Positions 7,597 to 16,891 are shown, numbered from the stretch's first letter. The stretch is DNA of 64,000 bases from Bradyrhizobium sp. B124 (GCF_038967635.1 NZ_CP152413.1:3162001-3226000); one strand, 5' to 3'. The notes: generated by a model not told the origin, from the letters alone. Made by a program: numbers and translations.

Positions 7597-9396
7597 ATGA
7601 AACCGACTGATATCTCGGCGCCGGATTACTTTCATAAAGTAGTCGATTGCCAATGGGCTTGTCCCGCACACACCCCCGTTCCCGAGTACATCCGGTTGAT
7701 TGCTGAGGGGCGTTACAGCGACGCCTACATGATCAATTGGCAGTCCAATGTGTTCCCCGGGATTCTCGGACGTACCTGTGACCGTCCATGCGAGCCGGCG
7801 TGCCGCCGCGGGCGGGTCGAGGACACTCCGGTCGCGATCTGCCGCCTGAAGCGCGTCGCCGCCGACTTCAAGGACGACATCAAGCACCGGCTGCCGAAGC
7901 CGGGGCCAAAGAACGGCAAGCGCATCGCGCTGGTCGGCGGCGGCCCCGCCTCACTGACCGTGGCGCGCGATCTCGTCCCGCTCGGTTATCACTGCACCGT
8001 GTTCGACGGCGATCCCAAGGCCGGCGGCATGATGCGCAGCCAGATTCCAAAATTCCGCCTGCCCGACAACGTGATCGACGAGGAGACCGATTACATCCTC
8101 AACCTCGGCGTCGAGTTCAAGGGCGGCCAGCGCGTCGACAGCCTGAAGCAGCTGCTCTCCGAGAATTACGACGCGATCTTCGTCGGCTCCGGCGCGCCGC
8201 GCGGCCGCGAGCTCGACATTCCCGGCCGCAAGGAGGCCGCTGCCAACATCCATATCGGCATCGAGTGGCTGGCCAACGTGTCGTTCGGCCATGTCGAAAA
8301 GATCGGCCGCCGCGTCATCGTGCTCGGCGGCGGCAACACCGCGATGGATTGCTGCCGCACCGCGCGCCGCCTCGGCGGCGAGAGCGTCAAGGTGATCGTC
8401 CGCTCCGGCTTCGAGGAAATGAAGGCCTCGCCGTGGGAGAAGGAAGACGCGCTGCACGAGGACATCCCGATCCTCAACTTCATGGTGCCGGTGGCATTCA
8501 AGCATGTGGCCGGCAAGCTGATTGGCGTTACCTTCCAGAAGGTGAAGGCCGAATACGACGCCAAGGGCCGGCGTAATCTGGTGCCCTCGGGCGAGCCGGA
8601 CGAGACCGTGTCCTGCGACGATGTGCTGGTTGCGGTCGGCCAGGAGAATGCGTTCCCCTGGATCGAAGCCGATTGCGGCATCGAATTCGACAAGTGGCAC
8701 ATGCCGAAGGTCGACCCAAAGACGTTCGTCTCGACCAATCCGAAGGTGTTCTTCGGCGGCGACGCGGCGTTCGGGCCGAAGAACATCATCTGGGCGGTGG
8801 CGCACGGCCATGATGCCGCGCTGTCGATCCACCGGATGCTATCAGGCGAGGACATCACCGAGCGCCCGCTGCCCGAGGTGCAGATCTCCTCGCAGAAGAT
8901 GGGCATCCACGAGTGGAGCTACGACAACGACATCTCCGCCGACAAGCGCTTCAAGGTGCCGCATCGCGACAAGGTGATCGCGCTGAAGGACATCCGCGCC
9001 GAAGTCGAGCTCGGTTACGACCTCAAGCTCGCGCTCGGCGAAGCGCAGCGCTGCCTGAATTGCGACGTGCAGACGGTTTTCTCCGCGCCGCTCTGCATCG
9101 AATGCGACGCCTGCGTCGATATCTGTCCGATGGACTGCATCACCTTCACCGAGAACGGTGAGGAGGATGACGTGCGGCAGCGGCTGAAAGCCCCCTCGCC
9201 GCATCACGACCAGGCGCTCTACGTCTCCGGCGACCTGAAGACCGGCCGCGTCATGGTGAAAGACGAAGACGTCTGCCTGCATTGCGGACTGTGTGCCGAG
9301 CGCTGCCCGACCGGCGCCTGGGACATGCAGAAGTACCTCATCGATATGGTTCAAGCGGGATCAACATGTCAGTCCAAAGCCCGATCAGCAGCGTAA
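7597..9396 (+). CDS. korC: FAD/iron-sulfur NADPH:acceptor oxidoreductase subunit (GltD-like plus ferredoxin domain)
   Basis: A 599-residue fusion of three parts. An N-terminal cysteine cluster domain (CQWACPAHTPVPEYI, GRTCDRPCEPACRRG) is like the GltD small subunit of glutamate synthase. The middle carries FAD- and NAD(P)-binding Rossmann motifs (ALVGGGPASLTVA near residue 110; VIVLGGGNTAMDCCR near 245). The C-terminus has two 4Fe-4S ferredoxin motifs (CIECDACVDICP and CLHCGLCAERCP). With the next two genes it matches the three-subunit 2-oxoglutarate:NADP+ oxidoreductase described from Azoarcus, where this subunit passes electrons between ferredoxin-type clusters and NADP. The symbol follows that system and is tentative. 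Its last 31 bases overlap the start of the alpha-subunit gene, implying coupled translation. AAAGG precedes the ATG. Confidence 0.85.
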   Translation: MKPTDISAPDYFHKVVDCQWACPAHTPVPEYIRLIAEGRYSDAYMINWQSNVFPGILGRTCDRPCEPACRRGRVEDTPVAICRLKRVAADFKDDIKHRLPKPGPKNGKRIALVGGGPASLTVARDLVPLGYHCTVFDGDPKAGGMMRSQIPKFRLPDNVIDEETDYILNLGVEFKGGQRVDSLKQLLSENYDAIFVGSGAPRGRELDIPGRKEAAANIHIGIEWLANVSFGHVEKIGRRVIVLGGGNTAMDCCRTARRLGGESVKVIVRSGFEEMKASPWEKEDALHEDIPILNFMVPVAFKHVAGKLIGVTFQKVKAEYDAKGRRNLVPSGEPDETVSCDDVLVAVGQENAFPWIEADCGIEFDKWHMPKVDPKTFVSTNPKVFFGGDAAFGPKNIIWAVAHGHDAALSIHRMLSGEDITERPLPEVQISSQKMGIHEWSYDNDISADKRFKVPHRDKVIALKDIRAEVELGYDLKLALGEAQRCLNCDVQTVFSAPLCIECDACVDICPMDCITFTENGEEDDVRQRLKAPSPHHDQALYVSGDLKTGRVMVKDEDVCLHCGLCAERCPTGAWDMQKYLIDMVQAGSTCQSKARSAA

Positions 9397-11213
9397 ACGA
9401 CTTCGTCGTCCGCTTCGCCAACGTCAACGGTTCGGGCTCGGCCTCCGCCAACGAACTGTTCGCGCGCTCGATCCTTCGCCACGGCGTGCCGGTGTCGCCG
9501 CGCAACATCTTCCCGTCCAACATCCAGGGCCTGCCGACCTGGTACGAAGTGCGCGTCACCGAGGACGGCCATCTCGGCGCCCGCGGCGGCGTCGACATGA
9601 TGGTGGCGATGAACCCGCAGACCTGGGACAAGGACGTCGCCTCGATCGAACCCGGCGGCTACCTGTTCTACGATTCGACCAAGCCGATGCCGACGTCGAA
9701 ATTCCGCGAGGACATCACGGTTATCGGCGTGCCGCTGACCGCGATCACCAATTCGACTTATACCGACCCGCGGCAGCGCCAGCTGTTCAAGAACATCATC
9801 TATCTCGGCGCACTCTGCGCGCTGCTCGATCTCGACCCCAAGCTGGTCGAGCAGCTGATCGGCGAGCAGTACAAGGGCAAGGAGAAGCTGCTCTCCTCCA
9901 ACGTCCACGCGCTGCATCTCGGCCGCGACTGGGCGCTGCAGAACCTGAAATGCCCGATCGGGCTCCGGGTGAAGAAGTCCGACAAGGTCGGCGACCGCAT
10001 CTTCGTGGAAGGCAACAGCGCCGCCGCGCTCGGCGCCGTCTATGGCGGCGCCACCGTGTGCGCCTGGTATCCGATCACGCCGTCATCGTCGGTGGCGGAA
10101 GCCTTCACCAGCCACTGCAAGAAGTATCGTCACGATCCGGAGACCGGCAAGGCGAAATACGCCATCGTGCAGGGCGAGGACGAATTGGCCTCGATCGGCA
10201 TCGTGATCGGCGCGTCCTGGAACGGCGCGCGGGCCTTCACCGCGACCTCGGGTCCGGGCATCTCGCTGATGACCGAGTTCATCGGCCTGTCCTACTTCGC
10301 CGAGATCCCGGCCGTGATCATGAACATCCAGCGCGCCGGTCCCTCGACCGGCATGCCGACCCGCACCCAGCAATGCGACGTGATCGCCTGCGCCTATGCC
10401 TCGCACGGCGACACCAAGCACGTGCTGCTGTTCCCGGAAGATCCGGCGGAGGCGTTCGAGTTCGCCGCCGCCGCCTTTGATCTCGCCGAGCGGCTGCAGA
10501 CCACGATCTTCCTGATGCTCGATCTCGACATCGGCATGAACCACCGGCTGTGCCGCCCGCTGAAGTGGGACGATGCCAAGCAATACGACCGCGGCAAGGT
10601 GATGACGGCGGAGATGCTCGAGGAAGGCCGCGACTTCGGCCGCTATCTCGACGTCGACGGCGACGGAATCCCGTATCGCACCTATCCCGGTACGCATCCG
10701 ACCAAGGGCTCCTACTTCACCCGCGGCACCTCGCGTGACCGCTACGCGCGCTATTCCGAGGAAGGCGCCGTCTACGCCGATAACATGCAGCGCCTGGTGC
10801 GCAAGTTCGAGACCGCGCAGGACATGGTGCCGCGGCCGCTGCAGGCCAATGCGGCGAAGCCGACCAAGTATGGCGTGCTCTATTTCGGCTCGACCTCGCC
10901 CGCGATGGACGAGGCGATCGGAATCCTGGAGGCGCGCGGCCATCAGCTCGACCGCATGCGCATCCGCGCCTTCCCGTTCCACTCCAGCGTCGCGAGTTTC
11001 ATCGCCGATCACGACTTCGTCTACGTGGTCGAGCAGAACCGCGACGCGCAGCTCCGTCAGCTGATCGTCAACGAGAACGGCATCGACCCGGTGCGGCTGG
11101 TGCCGATCCTGCACTATGACGGCACGCCGATCACCGCTCGCTTCATCGCCAACTCGATCGGCGACCACCAGGATCATCTCAAGGTGACCCCTCTCCGCAA
11201 GGCCGTGACATGA
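9366..11213 (+). CDS. korA: 2-oxoacid:acceptor oxidoreductase, fused gamma-alpha subunit
   Basis: A 615-residue subunit in which an N-terminal gamma domain (about 10-195; NGSGSASANELFARSILRHG, FYDSTKPMPT) is fused to the pyrimidine-binding alpha domain (from about 215; EGNSAAALGA, WYPITPSSS, ATSGPGISLM). This is the arrangement of the oxygen-tolerant KorA type known from Mycobacterium tuberculosis. The complex oxidatively decarboxylates a 2-oxoacid, most likely 2-oxoglutarate, using thiamine diphosphate held by the beta subunit. I chose the ATG at 9366, inside the end of korC, rather than an earlier in-frame codon at 9282, because the conserved domain starts shortly after it and an upstream GCGGGA is present. 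Substrate specificity (2-oxoglutarate versus other 2-oxoacids) is inferred from the fusion type only. Confidence 0.87.
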   Translation: MSVQSPISSVNDFVVRFANVNGSGSASANELFARSILRHGVPVSPRNIFPSNIQGLPTWYEVRVTEDGHLGARGGVDMMVAMNPQTWDKDVASIEPGGYLFYDSTKPMPTSKFREDITVIGVPLTAITNSTYTDPRQRQLFKNIIYLGALCALLDLDPKLVEQLIGEQYKGKEKLLSSNVHALHLGRDWALQNLKCPIGLRVKKSDKVGDRIFVEGNSAAALGAVYGGATVCAWYPITPSSSVAEAFTSHCKKYRHDPETGKAKYAIVQGEDELASIGIVIGASWNGARAFTATSGPGISLMTEFIGLSYFAEIPAVIMNIQRAGPSTGMPTRTQQCDVIACAYASHGDTKHVLLFPEDPAEAFEFAAAAFDLAERLQTTIFLMLDLDIGMNHRLCRPLKWDDAKQYDRGKVMTAEMLEEGRDFGRYLDVDGDGIPYRTYPGTHPTKGSYFTRGTSRDRYARYSEEGAVYADNMQRLVRKFETAQDMVPRPLQANAAKPTKYGVLYFGSTSPAMDEAIGILEARGHQLDRMRIRAFPFHSSVASFIADHDFVYVVEQNRDAQLRQLIVNENGIDPVRLVPILHYDGTPITARFIANSIGDHQDHLKVTPLRKAVT

Positions 11214-11234
11214 TCGATCATCTGATCTCTCCGG

Positions 11235-11320
11235 CGTCATGCCCGGGCTTGTCCCGGGCATCCACGACTTTCTTTCTCCTGGCCAAGACGTGGATGGCCG
11301 GGACAAGCCCGGCCATGACG
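11235..11320. repeat. Extragenic palindromic repeat, family A (copy 1)
   Basis: Nested inverted repeats: a GTCATGCCCGGGCTTG... arm at the left, its counterpart GGACAAGCCCGGCCATGACG at the right, and an inner ATCCACG/CGTGGAT pair. A second copy is at 50544-50622. It fills the korA-korB gap. If translated in the korB frame it gives the peptide MPGLVPGIHDF, a familiar artefact at the N-terminus of over-extended alphaproteobacterial gene models. Confidence 0.85.
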
Positions 11321-11343
11321 TGGCGGGGAGCGCAGGTGTCGTC

Positions 11344-12399
11344 ATGACCTACATTGCAAAGCCGAAGTTTCATCATCCCGGCCTGAAGAAGAACGAGCTG
11401 GGCTATACCCATCGCGACTACGAGGGGAAGATCTCGACCCTGTGCGCCGGCTGCGGCCACGATTCGATCACCGCCTCGATCATCGAAGCCTGCTACGAGC
11501 TCTCGATCGAGCCGCACCGGGTGGCGAAGATTTCCGGCATCGGCTGCTCGTCGAAGACGCCGGACTATTTCCTCGGCAATTCGCACGGCTTCAACTCGGT
11601 GCACGGCCGCATGCCGTCGGTGCTGACCGGCGCCAACCTCGCCAACCGCGACCTGATCTATCTCGGCGTCTCCGGCGACGGCGATTCGGCCTCGATCGGC
11701 TTCGGCCAGTTCGCGCATTCGATCCGGCGCGCCGTCAACATGACCTATATCGTCGAGAACAACGGCGTGTACGGCCTGACCAAGGGCCAGTTCTCGGCCA
11801 CCGCCGACCGCGGCTCGAAGTCCAAGAAGGGCGTCATCAACACCGACAATGCGATCGACCTGGTCGCGATCGCGCTGCAGTTAGGGGCCACCTTCGTGGC
11901 GCGCAGCTTCTCCGGCGACAAGACGCAATTGGTTCCCTTGATTGCCGCTGCGATCCGCCACAAGGGCGCGTCCTTCATCGACGTGATCAGCCCCTGCATC
12001 GCCTTCAACAACCACGCCGGCTCGACCAAGAGCTTCGACTATGTCCGTGAGCACAACGACGCGGTGAACCGCCTCGACGTGCTGGTCGGCCGCGAACCGA
12101 TCAGCGTCGACTACGCGCCCGGCACCGTGCAGGTGGTCGAGCAGCATGACGGCTCGCGGCTCGCGCTGCGCAAGCTCGACGCCGACTACGATCCGCACGA
12201 TCGACTCGGAGCACAGACCTTCCTGCAGAAGCATGCGGCCAAGGGCCAGATCGTCACCGGGCTCCTTTACGTCGATCCGGATGCCGATGATCTGCACACC
12301 CATCTCGACACCGTCGAGACGCCGCTCAACACGCTGGACGAACAGGCGCTGTGCCCCGGCTCAGCCGTGCTGGACAAGATCAACGCCAGCCTGCGCTGA
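11344..12399 (+). CDS. korB: 2-oxoacid:acceptor oxidoreductase, beta (thiamine diphosphate-binding) subunit
   Basis: A 351-residue beta subunit. The CAGCGHD motif near residue 37 is the usual start of the thiamine-diphosphate domain, with GIGCSS following. The GDGDSASIG motif together with VENNGVYGLTKGQ provides the Mg/diphosphate site. Conserved cysteines fit a single 4Fe-4S cluster. The start is set at the ATG at 11344, because the open frame upstream (from 11239) lies entirely inside an extragenic repeat and is not conserved protein. It completes the korC-korA-korB unit and ends about 55 bases before a long palindrome that probably terminates the operon. Confidence 0.87.
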   Translation: MTYIAKPKFHHPGLKKNELGYTHRDYEGKISTLCAGCGHDSITASIIEACYELSIEPHRVAKISGIGCSSKTPDYFLGNSHGFNSVHGRMPSVLTGANLANRDLIYLGVSGDGDSASIGFGQFAHSIRRAVNMTYIVENNGVYGLTKGQFSATADRGSKSKKGVINTDNAIDLVAIALQLGATFVARSFSGDKTQLVPLIAAAIRHKGASFIDVISPCIAFNNHAGSTKSFDYVREHNDAVNRLDVLVGREPISVDYAPGTVQVVEQHDGSRLALRKLDADYDPHDRLGAQTFLQKHAAKGQIVTGLLYVDPDADDLHTHLDTVETPLNTLDEQALCPGSAVLDKINASLR

Positions 12400-12453
12400 G
12401 CACACATTCTCACCGTCACGATGACGTGGCAAGGATGTGCGACAAACTCGGTA

Positions 12454-12495
12454 TCGTCCCTGCCTAGTGCGCAATTGCGCACTAGGCAGGGACGA
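12454..12495. terminator. 42-bp perfect palindrome between convergent genes
   Basis: Two 21-base arms (left arm TCGTCCCTGCCTAGTGCGCAA, centre between 12474 and 12475) match with no mismatch. It lies between the converging ends of korB (12399) and the solute-binding-protein gene (12514), so a cruciform or RNA hairpin here could terminate transcription from both sides. There is no T-tract. The sequence may also be a dispersed extragenic palindrome; no second copy occurs in this window. Confidence 0.7.
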
Positions 12496-12513
12496 CAGCG
12501 GAGTTGGTGACGG

Positions 12514-13704
12514 CTACTTGTCGTTCAAGACGTCGCCGAACAGCGCCCACGACTTGCCGTCGAACCGCGCCATCTGGATCTGGCGGACCGGCGTCACATT
12601 GTCGGGCTCGGTCTGCACCTTGATGCCCGGCAGCAGCATCGGCAGTTCGAGCGGCTTCAGATTGGTCGCCTGCTTGATGATGTTGTCGCGGCTATAGTCG
12701 CCGTTGCAGTTCTTCAGCACCGCCGTCATGACCTGCGCGACGGTGTAGCCCTGCACGTTGAAGAGGTCGCCCGGGCTCGCATTCGGCTGATATTTCTTCA
12801 TCCAGGCCGAGAACTCCTGCTGCGCCGGATCGTCGGCCCAGCGCGGATCGGTCGGGTCCTTCAGATAGAGCCCGGTCACGACACCGATGACGTTCTCGAG
12901 CCCGGCCGGCTCGAGCACTGCGGAGACCGAGTTGGAGACGGTCGGCAGGATGGTGAGCGGCTTCCAGCCCATGCTCGCCGCCTTGCGCAGCGCTTGCGCG
13001 GCGAATTTCGGCGTCGCTTCGGCGAAGAACACGTCAGCACCGGACTCGCGCATCGTCACCATCTGGGAATCGATGGTCGGATCGGTCGTGAGGTAGGTGG
13101 TCTCCGCAACGATCTGGCCGACATGCTCGCCAAGCCCGTCCTTGAAGCCCCTGAGATAGTCCTTGCCGGCGTCTTCGTTCGGCGTGATAACCGCGATCTT
13201 CGCGTCCGGCTTGGTCTTCAGGATGTACTTTGCATAGAGCCGGCCTTCGAGCTCGTAGGTTGGATTGAAACCGACCGTCCACGGGAACTGCTTCGGATCG
13301 TTCCAGCGTGTCGCGCCTGAGGACACGAACAGCTGAGGCACGTGCTTGATGTTCAGATATTTCTGCACCGAGATGTTGGGCGCGGTGCCGACCGCGCTGA
13401 AGATCGCGAGCACCTCGTCCTGCTCGACCAGCTTGCGGGTCTGCTCGACCGTCTTCGACGGCGAATAAGCGTCGTCGAGACTCTCGAAATCGATCTTGCG
13501 GCCGTTGATGCCGCCCTGATCGTTGAGCATCTGGAAATACGCAGCTTCGGCGCGTGCGATCGTGCCGTAGGCAGACGCCGGGCCGCTATAGGGCGCGGTG
13601 TTTCCTATTCTGATCGCGGAATCGGCTGCAACGGACGGCGAGATCGACGAGGCTGTGAGCGCGGTGAAGGCGAGAAAGCCCGCCAGGCGGGAGCGAGTTG
13701 ACAA
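12514..13704 (-). CDS. ABC transporter substrate-binding protein, branched-chain amino acid (LivK) type
   Basis: A 396-residue periplasmic binding protein of the LivK/HAAT type (type I periplasmic-binding fold). A signal peptide covers about residues 1-27 (cleavage near SVAADS). Family motifs follow: IRIGNTAPYSGPAS, FQMLNDQGGINGRKI, KTVEQTRKLVEQDEVLAIF, and the hinge-region TPNEDAGKDYLRGFKDGLG. Ligands of this family in rhizobia range from branched-chain amino acids to amides, urea and aromatic acids, and none can be chosen here. No permease or ATPase gene is adjacent, so it is an orphan that must work with a transporter elsewhere. It ends 18 bases from the 42-bp palindrome. The 258 bases upstream of its start hold no other gene. 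Confidence 0.88.
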   Translation of the reverse strand: MSTRSRLAGFLAFTALTASSISPSVAADSAIRIGNTAPYSGPASAYGTIARAEAAYFQMLNDQGGINGRKIDFESLDDAYSPSKTVEQTRKLVEQDEVLAIFSAVGTAPNISVQKYLNIKHVPQLFVSSGATRWNDPKQFPWTVGFNPTYELEGRLYAKYILKTKPDAKIAVITPNEDAGKDYLRGFKDGLGEHVGQIVAETTYLTTDPTIDSQMVTMRESGADVFFAEATPKFAAQALRKAASMGWKPLTILPTVSNSVSAVLEPAGLENVIGVVTGLYLKDPTDPRWADDPAQQEFSAWMKKYQPNASPGDLFNVQGYTVAQVMTAVLKNCNGDYSRDNIIKQATNLKPLELPMLLPGIKVQTEPDNVTPVRQIQMARFDGKSWALFGDVLNDK

Positions 13705-13962
13705 GAGCGTATCCTTTTCTTGGTTTTCTTGACGCGGCGCACATTATCAATCGCGCCCGCGCAGGCAATCGCCAAGAAGACTGCAATGAGGTTTCCGCAT
13801 GCCGGCAATCACGTTCGCGCGTGGAACATGGTGCGCGTTCAATATCGGAATGTTGCCGGGACGTTCATGATGCGAGCCTTCGGTGGACACGAGGGTTCAC
13901 CAAGCAAGACTCGCGTTCCGCGCGGCGGTCACCGCGCGCTGATCGCTGCGTGAGCGCACGCC

Positions 13963-15507
13963 TCAGGCAGCGACCGCAGCCGCGCGCGGGCTGACGACGT
14001 ACTCCTTCAGCACCTTGTCGGCGCCGTCGAGTTCGGTGAGTGCCACGTCGTAGGTCCACAGGTCGGCGAGATGCTGCAGCACGCGCCGCGTGTCGGTCTC
14101 GTTGAGCTGCGCGCCCTTCACGGTGGTGTGACGCAGCATCAGGCGACGATCGCCGTCGAGATCGACATCCACGACCTCGATATTGGCGTCGACGAAGCCG
14201 ACATCGTATTGCCGCGCCAGCTCGCGGCGCACCCGCCGGTAGCCGCGCTCGTCATGGATCGCATCGACCTTGATGCCCTGGCTTTCGGCGGGGTCGTCGT
14301 GCAGATGGAACATGCGGAAGCGCCGGATCAGCGCCGGGCTGAGGAACTGGTTGATGAAGCTCTCGTCGCGGTAGTTGCTCCAGATCTCGCGCAGCACGCC
14401 CTCGACGTCGCCCTTGCCGGCGATGTCGGGGAACCAGGCGCGGTCCTCGTCCTCCGGATTCTTCACGATCCGCTCGATGTCCTGCATCATGGCAAAGCCG
14501 AGCGCGTATGGATTGAAGCCGGAATAGCGGCGATCGTCGAACTCGGGCTGAAACACCACATTGGTGTGCGACTGCAGGAATTCGAGGAAATTGCCGTCGG
14601 TGATCCGGCCCTGCTGATGCAGCCGGTTCATGATGCGGTAATGGACGTAGGTCGCGGTGCCCTCGTTCATCACCTTGGTCTGGCCCTGCGGGTAGAAGTA
14701 CTGCGCGATGTGACGCACGATGCGAATGAGCTCGCGCTGCCAGCCTTGCAGGCGCGGCGCGGTCTTCTCGAGGAAGTAGAGGATGTTCTCCTGCGGCAGA
14801 CCGAGCAGGGCGTGGCGTCGCTCGGCGCTGAGTGTAGCCTTGCTCTTGGCCTTGGTGTTCGGCACCGTCCGCCACAGATCGTTGAACACGGCTTCCTCGT
14901 GCTGCCGGCGCTCGCCGGCGCGCTTCTCCTCGGCACGCAGGTCGAGCGTCTTCTTTCCGGGATAGCGGTCGACGCCATGCGACATCAGCGCATGGGCGGC
15001 ATCGAGCGTCCGCTCCACCGTCTCGCGGCCATGACGATCCTCGCAGACCGCGATGTAGCCCTTGGCGAATTCGAGATAATCGAGGATGCCTTCGGCGTCA
15101 GTCCACTGCTTGAACAGATAGTTGTTCTTGAAGAAGTGATTGTGCCCGAACGCCGCGTGCGCGATCACCAGCGTCTGCATCGTCGCCGTATTCTCCTCCA
15201 TCAAGTAGGAGATGCACGGCGAGGAATTGATCACGATCTCATAGGCGAGGCCCATCAGACCCTTGCGATAGGACGCTTCCTGGAAGGCGAACTGCTTGCC
15301 GAACGACCAGTGCTTGTAGAACAGCGGCATCCCGACCGACGAATAGGCGTCGAGCATCTGCTCGGCGGTGATCACCTCGATCTGGTTGGGATACACGTCG
15401 AGCCCGAGTTCCTTGCGCGCGACCTCCTCGCAGGCGTCGTGAATTCGCTGCAGCGTCGGGAAATCCCAGTCGGCACCATCGAACAGCAGTTCGCCGGAAG
15501 ACCCCAT
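13963..15507 (-). CDS. SpoVR family protein (YcgB-like)
   Basis: A 514-residue SpoVR/YcgB-family protein, close to the usual family length. Landmarks are GADWDFPTLQRIHDACEEVA at the N-terminus, MPLFYKHWSFGK near residue 60, and LVIAHAAFGHNHFFKNN near 130. Despite the name, taken from a Bacillus spore-cortex gene, the family is widespread in non-sporulating bacteria, where it is linked to stationary-phase and nitrogen-stress responses. The gene starts 4 bases after the yeaH stop and is the last of the prkA-yeaH-spoVR unit, the same three-gene association seen in enterobacteria as yeaG, yeaH and ycgB. Its biochemical activity is unknown. Confidence 0.92.
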   Translation of the reverse strand: MGSSGELLFDGADWDFPTLQRIHDACEEVARKELGLDVYPNQIEVITAEQMLDAYSSVGMPLFYKHWSFGKQFAFQEASYRKGLMGLAYEIVINSSPCISYLMEENTATMQTLVIAHAAFGHNHFFKNNYLFKQWTDAEGILDYLEFAKGYIAVCEDRHGRETVERTLDAAHALMSHGVDRYPGKKTLDLRAEEKRAGERRQHEEAVFNDLWRTVPNTKAKSKATLSAERRHALLGLPQENILYFLEKTAPRLQGWQRELIRIVRHIAQYFYPQGQTKVMNEGTATYVHYRIMNRLHQQGRITDGNFLEFLQSHTNVVFQPEFDDRRYSGFNPYALGFAMMQDIERIVKNPEDEDRAWFPDIAGKGDVEGVLREIWSNYRDESFINQFLSPALIRRFRMFHLHDDPAESQGIKVDAIHDERGYRRVRRELARQYDVGFVDANIEVVDVDLDGDRRLMLRHTTVKGAQLNETDTRRVLQHLADLWTYDVALTELDGADKVLKEYVVSPRAAAVAA

Positions 15508-15511
15508 TAAA

Positions 15512-16786
15512 CTATACCCTTTCCTGACTGGTGCGGCGCTTGAACAGGTCCTGGAACACCGGGAAGATCTCGCCGCGCTCGCTCACCTTGCGCATCGACA
15601 GTGGCTGGCCCTCGTTGCGCAGCCGCTCATAGAGCGTCCAGAGCGAGGAGTCCGGCATGTCGAAGGTGTAGTTGGCGGCCTCACCGACCTCGAGATAGGC
15701 GAAGAACTGGCAGACCGGCAGGATCTTGTCGGTCAGGAGATGCCCGGTCACCCCGCTGTCGGAGGTCATGTTGTCGCCGTCCGAGGCCTGCGCGGCGTAG
15801 ATGTTCCAGTCGGCGGGACGGAAGCGGGTTCGAACGATGTCGTGCATCGCAACCAGCGCGCTCGACACCAGCGTGCCGCCGGACGCCGGTCCATGGAAGA
15901 ACGTATCCTCGTCCACCTCCTCGGCGCGGTCGGTGTGCCGGATGAACACGATCTCGACATGCTTGTAGCGCCGCTTCAGGAAGACGTAGAGCAGCATGTA
16001 GAACCGCTTCGCCAGATCCTTCATGTGCTCGGACATCGAGCCCGAGACGTCCATCAGGCAGAACATCACGGCCTGCGCCACCGGCTTCGGCACCGTCTCG
16101 AAGCGGCGATAGCGGATGTCGATCGGATCGATGAACGGGATCCGCTTGACCTTGGCCTTCAGCGCTTCGAGCAGCGCCAGCAGTTCGCGACGCCGCGTCT
16201 CGTCGTCGCATTCCGCAAGCTCGGCCTCGAGCGCCTCGACCTCGTCCTTGCGCGGCCGGCGCAGCGCCACGCGTCGCGCCAGCGCCCGGCTCACCGTGCG
16301 GCTGATCGAGATGTTGGCGGGCGAGCCGGAGGTCGCATAGCCTGCGCGCCGGATGCCCTCGCTCTCGGTTTCCGCGAGCTTGCGCTTGGCGAGATCAGGC
16401 AATTCGAGGTCGTCAAGGAAGAGGTCGACGAACTCCTCGCGGCTGAGCACGAAGCGGAAGGCGTCCTCGCTGTCGCCCTCACCCGCGCCCGAGCCCTTGG
16501 CGCCGCTCTGGTTCGGGCGCTGCAGCCAGTCGCCCTCGACGAACTTCTTGTTGCCGGGCAGCACCATGTCACGCGTGCCGCCCTCGCGCCGGAACCGCGG
16601 CTCATCCATGCCGTCCAGCGGGATGGTCACCTCGCCGCCCTCCAGGACATCCTTGATGTCCCGGTCCTGCGACGACTTCTTGACGGCACCCTGCACCAGC
16701 GCCTTGGCGCGCCGCAGGAAGCGCTGACGGTTCTCCAGGCTCTTGCTACCCGGGTTCAGCCGCCGATCGACGATATGCATGACCAC
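15512..16786 (-). CDS. yeaH: YeaH/YhbH family protein (DUF444), VWA-like
   Basis: A 424-residue DUF444 protein. The N-terminus has the family signature VDRRLNPGSKSLENRQRFLRR. The C-terminal half is a von Willebrand A-like domain whose metal-ion-dependent adhesion site is visible as DVSGSMSEH (about residues 246-254), with a later SGGT and SDGDN. Family members work with the PrkA kinase under nutrient stress. The frame opens with GTG at 16786, with GAGG 10 bases upstream; an ATG two codons later (16780) is an equal candidate and is closer to the usual family N-terminus. It follows prkA by 105 bases and precedes spoVR by 4. Confidence 0.9.
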   Translation of the reverse strand: MVMHIVDRRLNPGSKSLENRQRFLRRAKALVQGAVKKSSQDRDIKDVLEGGEVTIPLDGMDEPRFRREGGTRDMVLPGNKKFVEGDWLQRPNQSGAKGSGAGEGDSEDAFRFVLSREEFVDLFLDDLELPDLAKRKLAETESEGIRRAGYATSGSPANISISRTVSRALARRVALRRPRKDEVEALEAELAECDDETRRRELLALLEALKAKVKRIPFIDPIDIRYRRFETVPKPVAQAVMFCLMDVSGSMSEHMKDLAKRFYMLLYVFLKRRYKHVEIVFIRHTDRAEEVDEDTFFHGPASGGTLVSSALVAMHDIVRTRFRPADWNIYAAQASDGDNMTSDSGVTGHLLTDKILPVCQFFAYLEVGEAANYTFDMPDSSLWTLYERLRNEGQPLSMRKVSERGEIFPVFQDLFKRRTSQERV

Positions 16787-16891
16787 GTTGCATCTGCCTC
16801 ACGCCGGATGCGATCATGACAGTCGCATCGCATTTTTATTGGACGGGACGGAACGAGACGGAAAGCCGCTGCCGGCTCTCCGGATCGTGCA

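Noticed and set aside
11239..11343. N-terminal extension of KorB from an upstream ATG
   Set aside because: The extension is translated extragenic repeat (MPGLVPGIH...), not protein conserved in the family; the ATG at 11344 precedes the conserved region.
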